Positions 1 to 5,671 of a stretch of DNA of 5,671 bases are shown piece after piece. A program made the position numbers and the translations under genes. The notes under the pieces are model-generated. The model saw only the letters and a program-made list of their open reading frames with translations. It had not been told where the DNA came from and did not search any database. The stretch's first letter is position 1; each line of letters starts with the position of its first letter. The DNA is taken from assembly GCA_030612385.1 (NCBI GenBank), contig JAUWNZ010000091.1:1-5671 (forward strand), written 5' to 3'. This DNA is from Pseudomonadota bacterium. Its GTDB lineage: Bacteria; Desulfobacterota; Syntrophia; Syntrophales; JADFWA01.

Positions 1-1407
1 GAGACTATATCCGCTGCCTATGCCCGTATCAGTCGGGATCCCATGCCTGTAGATGAGTTGAGGAAAAAGGCAAGGCAGGAAGTTGAAAAGGCCAGGATGT
101 CAAACCGAAATATTGTTTTCGGGATGGGACACAGCTCTATCGCTGAACATGCCGTCTTCAATATAGATGTTCTGGGCGTTTCGCGCCTTCTTGTTGAGGA
201 AATCGAAAAATTTCGCCTCTGCTCCTACACTGAAAAATCGCAAAGATACATCCTCTTGGAAGACGATTTTGTTGTCCCTGAGGAGATAATGCCGGCAGGT
301 CTTAAAGGACCATTCATCGAGACAGTCAAAGAGCAAAACAGGCTTTATCACGAACTCTACTCTTCTCTGAAACCCTATGTATATGAAAAAAACAGGGAGA
401 TGGCATCCGATCCCGCAAACCACAGAACGCTGGATGGCTGGGCAAAGGAAGATGCAAGATACATCATCTCACTATCAACGGAAACCCAGCTTGGGATGAC
501 CCTCAATGCCAGGAATTTAGAGTTGATGCTCCGCCGCTGCGCCGCCCACCCACTGGCCGAAGCCAAAGAATACAGCAGGAAACTTCACCAGGCAACGAGG
601 GATGTTGCCCCTTCACTTGTTAAATACATGGAGGCAACCGAATTTGACCTCATGACCAGACACAGCCTGAGGAAAAAAACAGAGGAGTTGATCGAAAAAC
701 GGTGTGGAAAATCTGTCTGTGCGCCTGCCTGCGCCAAGCGAAGCGCGGCAGGCAGGCACACAGGCAGGACAGATATCGAAAATAACAATGTTGACCTCAT
801 ATATGTAACACCAGATGCCGACGATAAGATCGTGGCCTCGCTTATTCACTCGTCTTCAAGTATCCCTCTGGAGAAGTGCATGACACTTGTTTCTTCTATG
901 GAAGAAAAAGAGAAGGAAGAAATAATCAAGACCGCCTTCCTTTATATGAAGCCGCATGACAGCGCCCTGAGAGAGTTTGAGAATGTCGATCTTCTCTTTG
1001 AACTTACCGTCAGCGCATCCTGCTTCGCCCAGTTAAAAAGACATCGTATGGCCACCATAAACTGCCAGGACTACGATCCCTTACTTGGCGTAACCATACC
1101 TCCGGCGGTATCGGCGATAGGAATGGAAGGACGTTTCAGGGATACTATATCCCGAACAGAGGAGACTTATGATCGGCTAAAAAAAACGGCGCCGGATGCG
1201 GCGGCTTATATCTTGACCAACGCCCACAGAAAGAGAGTCGCAATGAAGGTAAATGCCAGGGAATTATACCATATCGCCCGCCTGCGTCTTGATAGACACG
1301 CTCAGTGGGATATAAGGGAAACCGCCGGAAGGATGTTGATGTTGAGCAAAGAGGCAATGCCCCTGACCCTCAAAAGACGAGTTTCGAGTTTCGAGTTTCG
1401 AGTCTAA
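1..1407 (+). CDS. thyX: Tandem (two-domain) FAD-dependent thymidylate synthase ThyX, 5' partial
   Basis: ThyX makes dTMP from dUMP using methylene-tetrahydrofolate, FAD and NADPH in the cytosol. The frame is open from base 1, and the residues before the Met at base 43 (ETISAAYARISRDP) resemble the N-terminal 'AAR(V/I)S' strand of ThyX. That Met is therefore probably internal and the true start is upstream; 468 residues are visible. Counting from the Met at base 43, domain 1 has GHSSIAEHAVF (29-39), GVSR (45-48), a motif-like K-F-R-x7-S (56-66) followed by QRY, and NARNLELMLRR (155-165). Domain 2 has HDSALREF (305-312), a true RHR (333-335) with Asp343 where Ser is expected, and NARELYHIARLR...AQWDIR (404-425). 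Normal ThyX has one such domain of about 220-250 residues, so this is a duplication-fusion. The linker (224-245) is encoded by an inserted palindrome, and the last residues (about 446-454) by a heptad repeat. The family call is firm; which domain is catalytic cannot be read from sequence alone. Confidence 0.9.
   Translation, partial: ETISAAYARISRDPMPVDELRKKARQEVEKARMSNRNIVFGMGHSSIAEHAVFNIDVLGVSRLLVEEIEKFRLCSYTEKSQRYILLEDDFVVPEEIMPAGLKGPFIETVKEQNRLYHELYSSLKPYVYEKNREMASDPANHRTLDGWAKEDARYIISLSTETQLGMTLNARNLELMLRRCAAHPLAEAKEYSRKLHQATRDVAPSLVKYMEATEFDLMTRHSLRKKTEELIEKRCGKSVCAPACAKRSAAGRHTGRTDIENNNVDLIYVTPDADDKIVASLIHSSSSIPLEKCMTLVSSMEEKEKEEIIKTAFLYMKPHDSALREFENVDLLFELTVSASCFAQLKRHRMATINCQDYDPLLGVTIPPAVSAIGMEGRFRDTISRTEETYDRLKKTAPDAAAYILTNAHRKRVAMKVNARELYHIARLRLDRHAQWDIRETAGRMLMLSKEAMPLTLKRRVSSFEFRV
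711..774. repeat. Palindromic element carried in frame inside thyX
   Basis: A long imperfect inverted repeat lies between the two ThyX domains. The inner arms 717-732 and 748-763 are complementary at 15 of 16 positions and rich in the GCCTGCCTGC / GCAGGCAGGC core. An outer pair, ATCTGTC at 711-717 and GACAGAT at 768-774, is also exactly complementary, with about 5 unpaired bases in the right arm. The reading frame stays open and encodes a Cys/Ala/Arg-rich stretch (CAPACAKRSAAGRHTGR) unlike either flank. The layout resembles a REP-like or Rickettsia-palindromic-element-like insertion. That it is dispersed in this genome is inference. Confidence 0.75.
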
Positions 1408-1455
1408 AGTTGTTTTTTCGAACCCGAAACCAGAAACCAGAAACTCGAAACCTGA
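1378..1455. repeat. Heptad tandem repeats in inverted halves over the thyX stop codon
   Basis: The left half (1378-1403) is about 3.7 copies of CGAGTTT. The right half (about 1419-1455) is about five degenerate copies of GAAACNN, broadly the reverse complement of the left half. A perfect 12-bp inverted match joins 1388-1399 and 1440-1451. The thyX stop (TAA, 1405-1407) sits just after the left half, so the C-terminal residues VSSFEFRV are repeat-encoded. A T6 run (1413-1418) lies in the loop rather than after the stem, so a role as a canonical intrinsic terminator is possible but not well supported. Confidence 0.8.
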
Positions 1456-1471
1456 ATTTTATGGTTGCAAT

Positions 1472-1500
1472 CTGCAATAAATTTGTTTATTCAATATAAT
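1472..1500 (+). promoter_or_regulatory. Candidate sigma-70 promoter for the IHF-like gene
   Basis: A consensus -10 hexamer TATAAT occurs at 1495-1500. A poor -35 candidate, CTGCAA, lies at 1472-1477 with 17-bp spacing. Transcription would start near 1507, leaving a leader of about 50 nt before the ATG at 1559. The surrounding 1461-1545 is strikingly AT-rich compared with the genes, as expected for a promoter, but AT-rich DNA also yields TATAAT by chance and the -35 matches only half its consensus. Confidence 0.4.
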
Positions 1501-1549
1501 TATATGATAGTTGTCGCTATCTTAGATAATTAAGATAAAATAGAAGGGT

Positions 1550-1554
1550 GGAGG
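1550..1554 (+). promoter_or_regulatory. Shine-Dalgarno site of the IHF-like gene
   Basis: GGAGG lies 4 nt before the ATG at 1559, within a G-rich stretch GGGTGGAGG (1546-1554). It is a strong match on slightly short spacing and supports the Met at 1559 as the start. Confidence 0.75.
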
Positions 1555-1558
1555 ATTT

Positions 1559-1843
1559 ATGACACTTACCAAGGCCAGGATCGTTGAAAAACTATATACT
1601 GAGTCCGACTTTTCAAAGGAAAGATGTGTAGAACTCGTTGAGAGCGTATTCGGATTGATGAAAGATGAGCTGAAGAAGGGGAATGATATTTGCGTATCCG
1701 GCTTCGGAAAATGGTCTGTGAACAGGAAAGCGCCGCGGAGGGGAAGAAATCCCCAGACAGGTAAAGCAATTCTACTTGATGCACGGATAGTTGTCACTTT
1801 CAAGTGTTCCGGAAGACTGAGAGAGGCAATGAACGAAGATTAG
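1559..1843 (+). CDS. ihfA: IHF alpha-like DNA-bending protein (HU/IHF family)
   Basis: This is a 94-residue protein, the usual length for HU/IHF subunits. Proteins of this family form dimers that insert two beta-ribbon arms into the DNA minor groove and bend it sharply. They act as nucleoid proteins and architectural cofactors for transcription, recombination and replication. Visible features are the N-terminal helical start MTLTKARIVEKL, the conserved SGFGKWSV core (47-54), the arm signature GRNPQTG (62-68) with the intercalating proline at 65, and the closing strand ARIVVTFKCSGRLREAM (75-91). Pro65, the GRNP arm and the AR-VVTF strand fit IHF-alpha better than HU, but a divergent HU or IHF-beta cannot be excluded. 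The gene has its own strong ribosome-binding site and a candidate promoter, and stands alone between repeat DNA and convergent pyrG. Its usual neighbours in many proteobacteria (pheT) are not seen here. Confidence 0.88.
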   Translation: MTLTKARIVEKLYTESDFSKERCVELVESVFGLMKDELKKGNDICVSGFGKWSVNRKAPRRGRNPQTGKAILLDARIVVTFKCSGRLREAMNED

Positions 1844-1857
1844 GGCTATAGAGCCTT
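1842..1857. other. Short hairpin spanning both convergent stop codons
   Basis: AGGGCT (1842-1847) and AGCCTT (1852-1857) can form a 6-bp stem with one G-T pair and an ATAG loop. The stem and loop contain much of both stop codons: TAG at 1841-1843 for the IHF-like gene and the pyrG stop at 1846-1848. No U-run follows on either strand, so a terminator role is weakly supported. Confidence 0.3.
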
Positions 1858-3459
1858 CCCGAATCTTTGTCTCTCCATAGACGCCTTTATAAATTTACTG
1901 AAAAGTGGATGAGGCTGCAGTGGTCTCGATTTAAACTCCGGATGAAACTGGCAGCCCAGAAACCATGGATGTTCTCTGACTTCCACTATTTCTGCCAGAT
2001 TTCCGTCCGGTGACAGCCCGCTTATAAACAGCCCGTTCTGAGTGAGTATCTCCTTAAAATCATTGTTCAGTTCAAAACGGTGTCTGTGTCTTTCGCTTAT
2101 TTCCCTTTCGCCATAAGCATCAAAGGCAAGGGATTCTTTTTCGATAAGACAGGGATAGGCGCCCAGTCTCATGGTAGCCCCTTTTTCCGTGACATTTTTT
2201 TGTTCAGGGAGAAGATCGATCACTGGATATCCGGTACTCTCATTGAATTCAAAACTGTTGGCATTTTCAAGATGGCACACATTTCTGGCGTACTCCACCA
2301 CCGCCATCTGCATGCCGAGACAGATGCCAAAAAATGGAATGGAGTTGATACGCGCGTACTGTACAGCGTGGATCATTCCCTCGATACCTCTGTCCCCGAA
2401 TCCACCCGGCACCAGTATGCCGTCAATATCGTCAAACCTGCTGCCTACCCCTTCCTTTTCTATCTTCTCAGAATCAACATAGCGAAGGCTCACCCTGCAG
2501 TCATTAAGGATACCTCCGTGAGTAAGGGCCTCATTTAAGCTTTTGTATGAATCAGTTAAATCAACATATTTCCCGACAATGGCTATAGTGACCTCATGCG
2601 CGGGATTCTTTATCCTGCCTACAACATCCTCCCATTCCTTTAGATGGGGACTGCCGGTCCAGATATTTAAAAGTTCAACAATCTTTTCATCCAGACCCTC
2701 CCTGTGAAAAAAAAGTGGCACCTCATAGATACAACCCACATCTTTGGCGGTAAAGACCGCTGCCACCTCGACATTGCAGAAGAGAGATATCTTGGCCTTT
2801 ATCTCCTCGGAAAGAAGGGTTTCTGCGCGGCAGAGTAAGATATCGGGCTGGATACCGATTTCGCGCAGCTCCTTGACACTGTGCTGAGTCGGCTTTGTCT
2901 TGACCTCTCCCGCCGTCTTGATATAGGGAACCCATGTCAGGTGAATAAATATCGCATTCTGTTTCCCTGCCTCGTTGCGAAACTGCCTGACAGCCTCTAA
3001 AAAGGGAAGGCTCTCGATGTCGCCCACCGTCCCGCCGATCTCTATAATGGCCACGTCAAAATCTCTTGCCGCCATTTTTATATAGTCTTTTATTTCGTTT
3101 GTGATGTGCGGTATGACCTGGACAGTCTTCCCGAGATATTCTCCCTTCCTCTCCTTCGAAATAACTGAAAAGTAAACCTGTCCCGCTGTCAGATTATTAT
3201 TCTTCCCCATGCGGGTGCTTGTAAATCGCTCGTAGTGCCCAAGATCAAGATCGGTTTCCGCCCCGTCATCCGTGACAAAGACCTCACCATGCTGAAAGGG
3301 GCTCATGGTTCCCGGATCGACATTGATGTAAGGATCCAGTTTCTGGTTGGTGACTTTCAGCCCCCGACACTCGAGAAGAGCTGCAATGGATGCCGCCGCA
3401 AGCCCCTTGCCGAGAGAGGAAAGAACCCCGCCGGTCACAAAAATAAACTTGGTTCTCAT
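1846..3459 (-). CDS. pyrG: CTP synthase PyrG, complete
   Basis: CTP synthase converts UTP to CTP using ATP and glutamine-derived ammonia, the last step of de novo pyrimidine ribonucleotide synthesis. At 537 residues it is close to the usual 530-550. The N-terminal synthetase domain has the P-loop SSLGKG (14-19), [14 protein letters not shown] (41-54), the Mg/ATP region [14 protein letters not shown] with Asp72, [11 protein letters not shown] with Glu140, and the UTP-site stretch [13 protein letters not shown] (187-199). The C-terminal class I glutamine amidotransferase domain (from about 290) has PGGFGDRG (351-358), the nucleophile Cys380 in FFGICLGMQ, and the partner residues His506 and Glu508 in FHPEF. 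All catalytic landmarks are present, so it should be active. The ATG at 3459-3457 has a well-placed ribosome-binding site and begins with the family-typical [12 protein letters not shown]. It is probably transcribed from the repeat-rich gap upstream or by read-through from the GlmS-like gene. The stop lies 2 bp from that of the IHF-like gene on the other strand. Confidence 0.98.
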   Translation of the reverse strand: MRTKFIFVTGGVLSSLGKGLAAASIAALLECRGLKVTNQKLDPYINVDPGTMSPFQHGEVFVTDDGAETDLDLGHYERFTSTRMGKNNNLTAGQVYFSVISKERKGEYLGKTVQVIPHITNEIKDYIKMAARDFDVAIIEIGGTVGDIESLPFLEAVRQFRNEAGKQNAIFIHLTWVPYIKTAGEVKTKPTQHSVKELREIGIQPDILLCRAETLLSEEIKAKISLFCNVEVAAVFTAKDVGCIYEVPLFFHREGLDEKIVELLNIWTGSPHLKEWEDVVGRIKNPAHEVTIAIVGKYVDLTDSYKSLNEALTHGGILNDCRVSLRYVDSEKIEKEGVGSRFDDIDGILVPGGFGDRGIEGMIHAVQYARINSIPFFGICLGMQMAVVEYARNVCHLENANSFEFNESTGYPVIDLLPEQKNVTEKGATMRLGAYPCLIEKESLAFDAYGEREISERHRHRFELNNDFKEILTQNGLFISGLSPDGNLAEIVEVREHPWFLGCQFHPEFKSRPLQPHPLFSKFIKASMERQRFGKAL

Positions 3460-3464
3460 TTCAT

Positions 3465-3473
3465 CTTTCCTTT
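3465..3473 (-). promoter_or_regulatory. Shine-Dalgarno site of pyrG
   Basis: Read on the minus strand this is AAAGGAAAG. Its AAGGA core (3472-3468) ends 8 nt before the ATG at 3459, a standard spacing. It directly abuts the short direct repeat at 3477-3494. Confidence 0.65.
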
Positions 3474-3476
3474 AGC

Positions 3477-3494
3477 CGCCGATCTACGCCGATC
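3477..3494. repeat. Short direct repeat upstream of pyrG
   Basis: CGCCGATC occurs at 3477-3484 and again at 3487-3494, a 10-bp period. It begins within a few bases of the pyrG ribosome-binding site. Two short copies could be chance, but they sit beside clearer repeats in the same gap, so they may be the remnant of a decamer tract. Confidence 0.35.
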
Positions 3495-3523
3495 ATCACC
3501 GGCATTTTTCCTTTTCGGCACAA

Positions 3524-3581
3524 TGCGGGGGCGATCCTTGCATTCGCCCTGATCGCGGTGATCACAAGGATCGTCCCTACG
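3524..3581. repeat. REP-like palindromic element in the pyrG upstream gap
   Basis: The arms 3525-3540 and 3565-3580 are complementary at 13 of 16 positions, two of the exceptions being G-T pairs. The central 9 bp, CGATCCTTG (3532-3540) and CAAGGATCG (3565-3573), is exact. The 24-nt interior contains a smaller inverted repeat, TGATC (3550-3554) and GATCA (3560-3564), giving a nested cruciform-like layout. The A-run at 3582-3587 becomes a T-run on the minus strand that precedes the hairpin, so for pyrG-direction transcripts this is not an intrinsic terminator. The outer arms read like the 'GTAGGGRCGA' palindromes I associate with many environmental proteobacterial genomes; membership of a dispersed family is inference. 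Confidence 0.7.
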
Positions 3582-3618
3582 AAAAAACAATATAATCACA
3601 GCCTGAGAAGTTACACAC

Positions 3619-3636
3619 GGACAAACAAGTTTGTCC
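3619..3636. repeat. Perfect 8-bp palindrome with 2-nt centre
   Basis: GGACAAAC (3619-3626) and GTTTGTCC (3629-3636) are exact reverse complements separated by AA. It lies between the GlmS-like stop and pyrG. A 2-nt loop is too tight for a full RNA hairpin, so it may be a protein-binding dyad or a fragment of another palindromic repeat. No T-run follows on the minus strand. Confidence 0.5.
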
Positions 3637-3657
3637 ATGCCACCTGTCCACTATTAC

Positions 3658-3699
3658 ATTTTACATTTCTCATTTTACATTTCTCATTTTACATTTTGA
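3658..3699. repeat. 14-bp tandem repeat over the stop codon of the GlmS-like gene
   Basis: ATTTTACATTTCTC occurs exactly at 3658-3671 and 3672-3685, followed by a third copy at 3686-3699 that differs in its last bases; a partial copy may precede it. The minus-strand stop codon (TGA at 3672-3670) lies inside the tract, so about the last nine residues of the protein (SKCKMRNVK) are repeat-encoded. Confidence 0.85.
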
Positions 3700-5671
3700 T
3701 AGTTTCCGTCCCCTTATCTCTCCCGCGATCACCTCGGGAGCTTCACCAAATAGAACACCCATAGGAATTTCTTCAAGGTAGCTATCATCCCATGTGAGAT
3801 TGTATTCGTCGACGAGGTTTCTGATATCGTAATAACGGTCTCCTAAAACCTCTTTCCTTTCATCATACCCGAGTGACTCAGAAAAATCCACGTGAAGAAG
3901 GAGTAGATTTCTCACGCCGTCTCTCTCCTTCAAAAGGGGCAGTATGACAATGGGAGTCCTGTCCGACTTTCCGAGACCAGCATAGATTTCACCGGTCCTG
4001 ACAATGGTCTTTTTCGTCCCCATAAGGGTCCCGGATGCCTCTGCCCTCGATTTCATCTGCAGGGAGACACCCCCTTTTTTACTTATAGTTATGGTCGATG
4101 TATCCTGAGGTTTCCCCTCCGCATTCAGATTCGTAATATCATACAGTGTATATCCCCTTACCCGGGATGTGGCTCTCTGGAGCCTTTTGATTACTGGAAT
4201 CTCTTTGCCAAAGAGGTTCCTCGTCGTAAATCCAAGTTCGTCCAGGATGTCAAAAATCACGCCCTTCAGCGGTTCTTCTTTTCTGCTCGTTCCCACAGTA
4301 ACCGTCTTTGCCTGGTGTCTTATCGCGTCGATCGGTCTCGAGAGCTCATCTATTGCGCGCCCTAAGAATATCTCCGGAAGGTCTAATGGTGAAAAATCTC
4401 CATCTCCATAATCAAAGTCGGTCCAGAAGTCCTCCAGCGGTAATTTCCCGGCGGCATATTTCAAGAAAAGGGTAATATCGGAGACTGTCTGCACATTCAT
4501 TGGAGAAAGAACACCGCTGTTTCTGCGCCGGTTAAATTCTTTCGAGAAATCCCTCACAGTCCTGTGGAATTTTCGGTCGGCGATCCTTTCATAGATGGAA
4601 TAATCATTCTTATCCTGTTCCGTTATCACCTGACTCAGCCGGTTTCTGAACCCTCTGACAAAGGCGGCCTCTTCATCGATGCTGACGGCGGCATAGTAAC
4701 CCCAGATATGTCCGGCCATAGTGTTGAGGATGACAGGCAGCGGCATCGCTGCTCCCGGAACCGCAATAACCGAATCGGCGATTCCATTGAACCCCTTTTC
4801 GCCTTCATCGGCAAAGACGACAACCGCCGCCCTGTGCGCCTTAAATATCGCCACATCTTTGATAATATCTTCCGTAACGATCCTTGGATTTCCCGCCGCG
4901 CAGACAATAATAAGGGGCTCGGCGGATAGATCTATGTGCTTTTTGTTTTCCACAATATCCGAAGATATTGTCTTATAACAAAGCTCACTCAACTTGATTC
5001 TGACCTCATCTGCGGCGGTCTTATTCGGCCCGCTCCCCACTACGGCCCAGTACTTCTTCCGTTTGGCGAGACTCCGCGCAGACTCGCCAATCTCTTCCTT
5101 TTTACCCGTCAACATATCCATCATAAGAGGGGCCTGCTCTAAGTTGGCAAGCTCTTTTGCTATGAGGTCGTCAGACAGAGTATTCAGCATCTGGGCAAAA
5201 CAGAGGGCAAGTACGTGACCGGCAACAATCTGTGAATAAAATGCCTTGGTTGAGGCCACAGACATCTCGATATCCCTCCCGTCACTTGTGTAGAAAACTC
5301 CGTCGGCCATGCCGGTTATATCAGACTGTCTTCTGTTCACAATTGCAATGACTTTGGCCCCCCTCTCCGAAGCCATAGCTACTGCGCGGTTTGTGTCCGT
5401 GGTTGTTCCGGACTGTGTAATGGCGATGATTAGCGTGTCACTCAGATTGTCTTCAAGGGAAAATCCGCTAAGCTCGGAAGCTTCTTTTGATTCAATCTTT
5501 ATGCGGGCATCTCTCAAATACCGTGCCAGACCGTCGGAAATAGCTTTGCCCGCCACAGCAGCCGTGCCCTGACCTATAAGGACGATACGTCTGATTTTAT
5601 CATGAGTCAGGGCATCTCTTAAGCTTTCCGGCAGGATATCATCTCCAAAATTGAAGGCAACTTTCTTTCTG
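3670..5671 (-). CDS. GlmS-like double-SIS protein (glucosamine-6-phosphate synthase isomerase type) with long C-terminal extension, 5' partial
   Basis: The frame stays open to the window edge; the GTG at 5556-5554 is internal, since the residues before it continue the first SIS fold (RRIVLIGQGTAAVAGKA). The 666 visible residues include SIS domain 1 with IGQGTA (32-37), TQSGTTTDT (85-93) and VASTKAF (138-144), matching GlmS sugar-phosphate loops. SIS domain 2 starts near VVGSGPNKT (210-218). Aligned without gaps to E. coli GlmS, Glu222, Lys226, Glu229 and His245 fall at Glu481, Lys485, Glu488 and His504. The usual GlmS ending (DQPRNLAKSVTVE, with Lys603) is not recognisable; instead about 315 further residues follow, including RPIDAIRHQAKTVTVGTSR, which I cannot assign to a fold. 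GlmS makes glucosamine-6-phosphate from fructose-6-phosphate and glutamine. Whether this protein has the N-terminal glutaminase domain lies outside the window. It could be a true GlmS variant, a sugar-phosphate isomerase or a regulator. It is codirectional with pyrG, 210 bp upstream. Confidence 0.85.
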   Translation of the reverse strand, partial: RKKVAFNFGDDILPESLRDALTHDKIRRIVLIGQGTAAVAGKAISDGLARYLRDARIKIESKEASELSGFSLEDNLSDTLIIAITQSGTTTDTNRAVAMASERGAKVIAIVNRRQSDITGMADGVFYTSDGRDIEMSVASTKAFYSQIVAGHVLALCFAQMLNTLSDDLIAKELANLEQAPLMMDMLTGKKEEIGESARSLAKRKKYWAVVGSGPNKTAADEVRIKLSELCYKTISSDIVENKKHIDLSAEPLIIVCAAGNPRIVTEDIIKDVAIFKAHRAAVVVFADEGEKGFNGIADSVIAVPGAAMPLPVILNTMAGHIWGYYAAVSIDEEAAFVRGFRNRLSQVITEQDKNDYSIYERIADRKFHRTVRDFSKEFNRRRNSGVLSPMNVQTVSDITLFLKYAAGKLPLEDFWTDFDYGDGDFSPLDLPEIFLGRAIDELSRPIDAIRHQAKTVTVGTSRKEEPLKGVIFDILDELGFTTRNLFGKEIPVIKRLQRATSRVRGYTLYDITNLNAEGKPQDTSTITISKKGGVSLQMKSRAEASGTLMGTKKTIVRTGEIYAGLGKSDRTPIVILPLLKERDGVRNLLLLHVDFSESLGYDERKEVLGDRYYDIRNLVDEYNLTWDDSYLEEIPMGVLFGEAPEVIAGEIRGRKLSKCKMRNVK
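4952..4971 (-). other. Perfect 8-bp stem with cUUCGg tetraloop inside the GlmS-like coding region
   Basis: On the minus strand ACAATATC (4971-4964) and GATATTGT (4959-4952) are exact complements around TTCG (4963-4960), giving a C(UUCG)G tetraloop, an exceptionally stable RNA loop type. It lies in the codons for SSDIVEN, between the aligned Glu488 and His504 positions. No U-run follows, so it is not a terminator. It may be incidental to the protein sequence. Confidence 0.4.

Larger units (their letters stand above)
3460..3669. other. Repeat-rich intergenic gap between the GlmS-like gene and pyrG
   Basis: This 210-bp gap contains no plausible gene. Reading toward pyrG it holds the tail of the 14-bp tandem repeat, the GGACAAAC dyad, the REP-like palindrome, a short 10-bp-period direct repeat and the pyrG ribosome-binding site. 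I looked for a pyrG promoter: the best -10-like string on the minus strand is TATATT (about 3594-3589), with no convincing -35, so I do not call one. Confidence 0.6.

Noticed and set aside
43..45. ATG at 43 as the thyX start
   Set aside because: The frame is open upstream and the residues encoded at 1-42 match the conserved N-terminal ThyX segment; no ribosome-binding site precedes it.
1378..1460. Heptad inverted repeat as an intrinsic terminator of thyX
   Set aside because: The T6 run is in the loop, not after the stem, and only a weak ATTTT follows, so I list it as a repeat rather than a terminator.
2080..2538. 152-residue open frame on the + strand opposite pyrG
   Set aside because: It lies wholly antisense to a complete, motif-perfect CTP synthase, has no recognisable domain and no clear ribosome-binding site; it is a shadow of pyrG codon use.
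3235..3638. Small frames on both strands overlapping the pyrG start and the gap
   Set aside because: They overlap the N-terminus of PyrG or the palindromic elements and have no supporting start signals or motifs.
3619..3699. Tandem and palindromic repeats as a CRISPR array
   Set aside because: The 14-bp units are directly abutting with no spacers, and the other palindromes are different sequences; no cas gene is present.
3558..3764. 68-residue + strand frame across the repeat-rich gap
   Set aside because: It is built from the palindromes and the 14-bp repeat and then runs antisense into the GlmS-like gene; low-complexity translation with no homology-like features.
4564..4929. 121-residue + strand frame opposite the GlmS-like gene
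   Set aside because: It is antisense to the second SIS domain, which is well conserved on the minus strand; no independent evidence of coding.

Overview
The window looks like chromosomal housekeeping DNA from an uncultured or sparsely studied bacterium. A double-domain ThyX, an IHF-type DNA-bending protein, PyrG and an oversized GlmS-like protein together suggest Desulfobacterota (the former Deltaproteobacteria, for example the Syntrophales) or a neighbouring phylum. This placement is inference: no rRNA gene is present and no search could be run.

Layout. Bases 1-1407 (+) hold the 3' part of a tandem flavin-dependent thymidylate synthase, whose start lies before the window. Bases 1408-1558 are intergenic, with heptad repeats and a candidate promoter. 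Bases 1559-1843 (+) encode an IHF-alpha-like protein. Bases 1846-3459 (-) encode a complete CTP synthase that converges on the IHF gene with only 2 bp between the stop codons. Bases 3460-3669 are an intergenic strip made largely of repeat elements. Bases 3670-5671 (-) hold a large GlmS-like double-SIS protein with a long unrecognised C-terminal extension; its 5' end lies beyond the window.

Functionally, ThyX makes dTMP and PyrG makes CTP, so both supply pyrimidine nucleotides. The GlmS-like protein points to amino-sugar or sugar-phosphate metabolism. The IHF-like protein is a nucleoid and architectural factor. I see no sign of a phage, defence system, CRISPR array or dedicated biosynthetic cluster.

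The unusual content is small repetitive DNA inside and around ordinary genes. An approximately 64-bp palindrome is carried in frame between the two ThyX domains. A 7-bp repeat tract runs over the ThyX stop codon, and a 14-bp repeat tract runs over the GlmS-like stop codon. Two further palindromic elements lie upstream of pyrG. The two ThyX domains have also each lost a different part of the RHR-x7-S signature.
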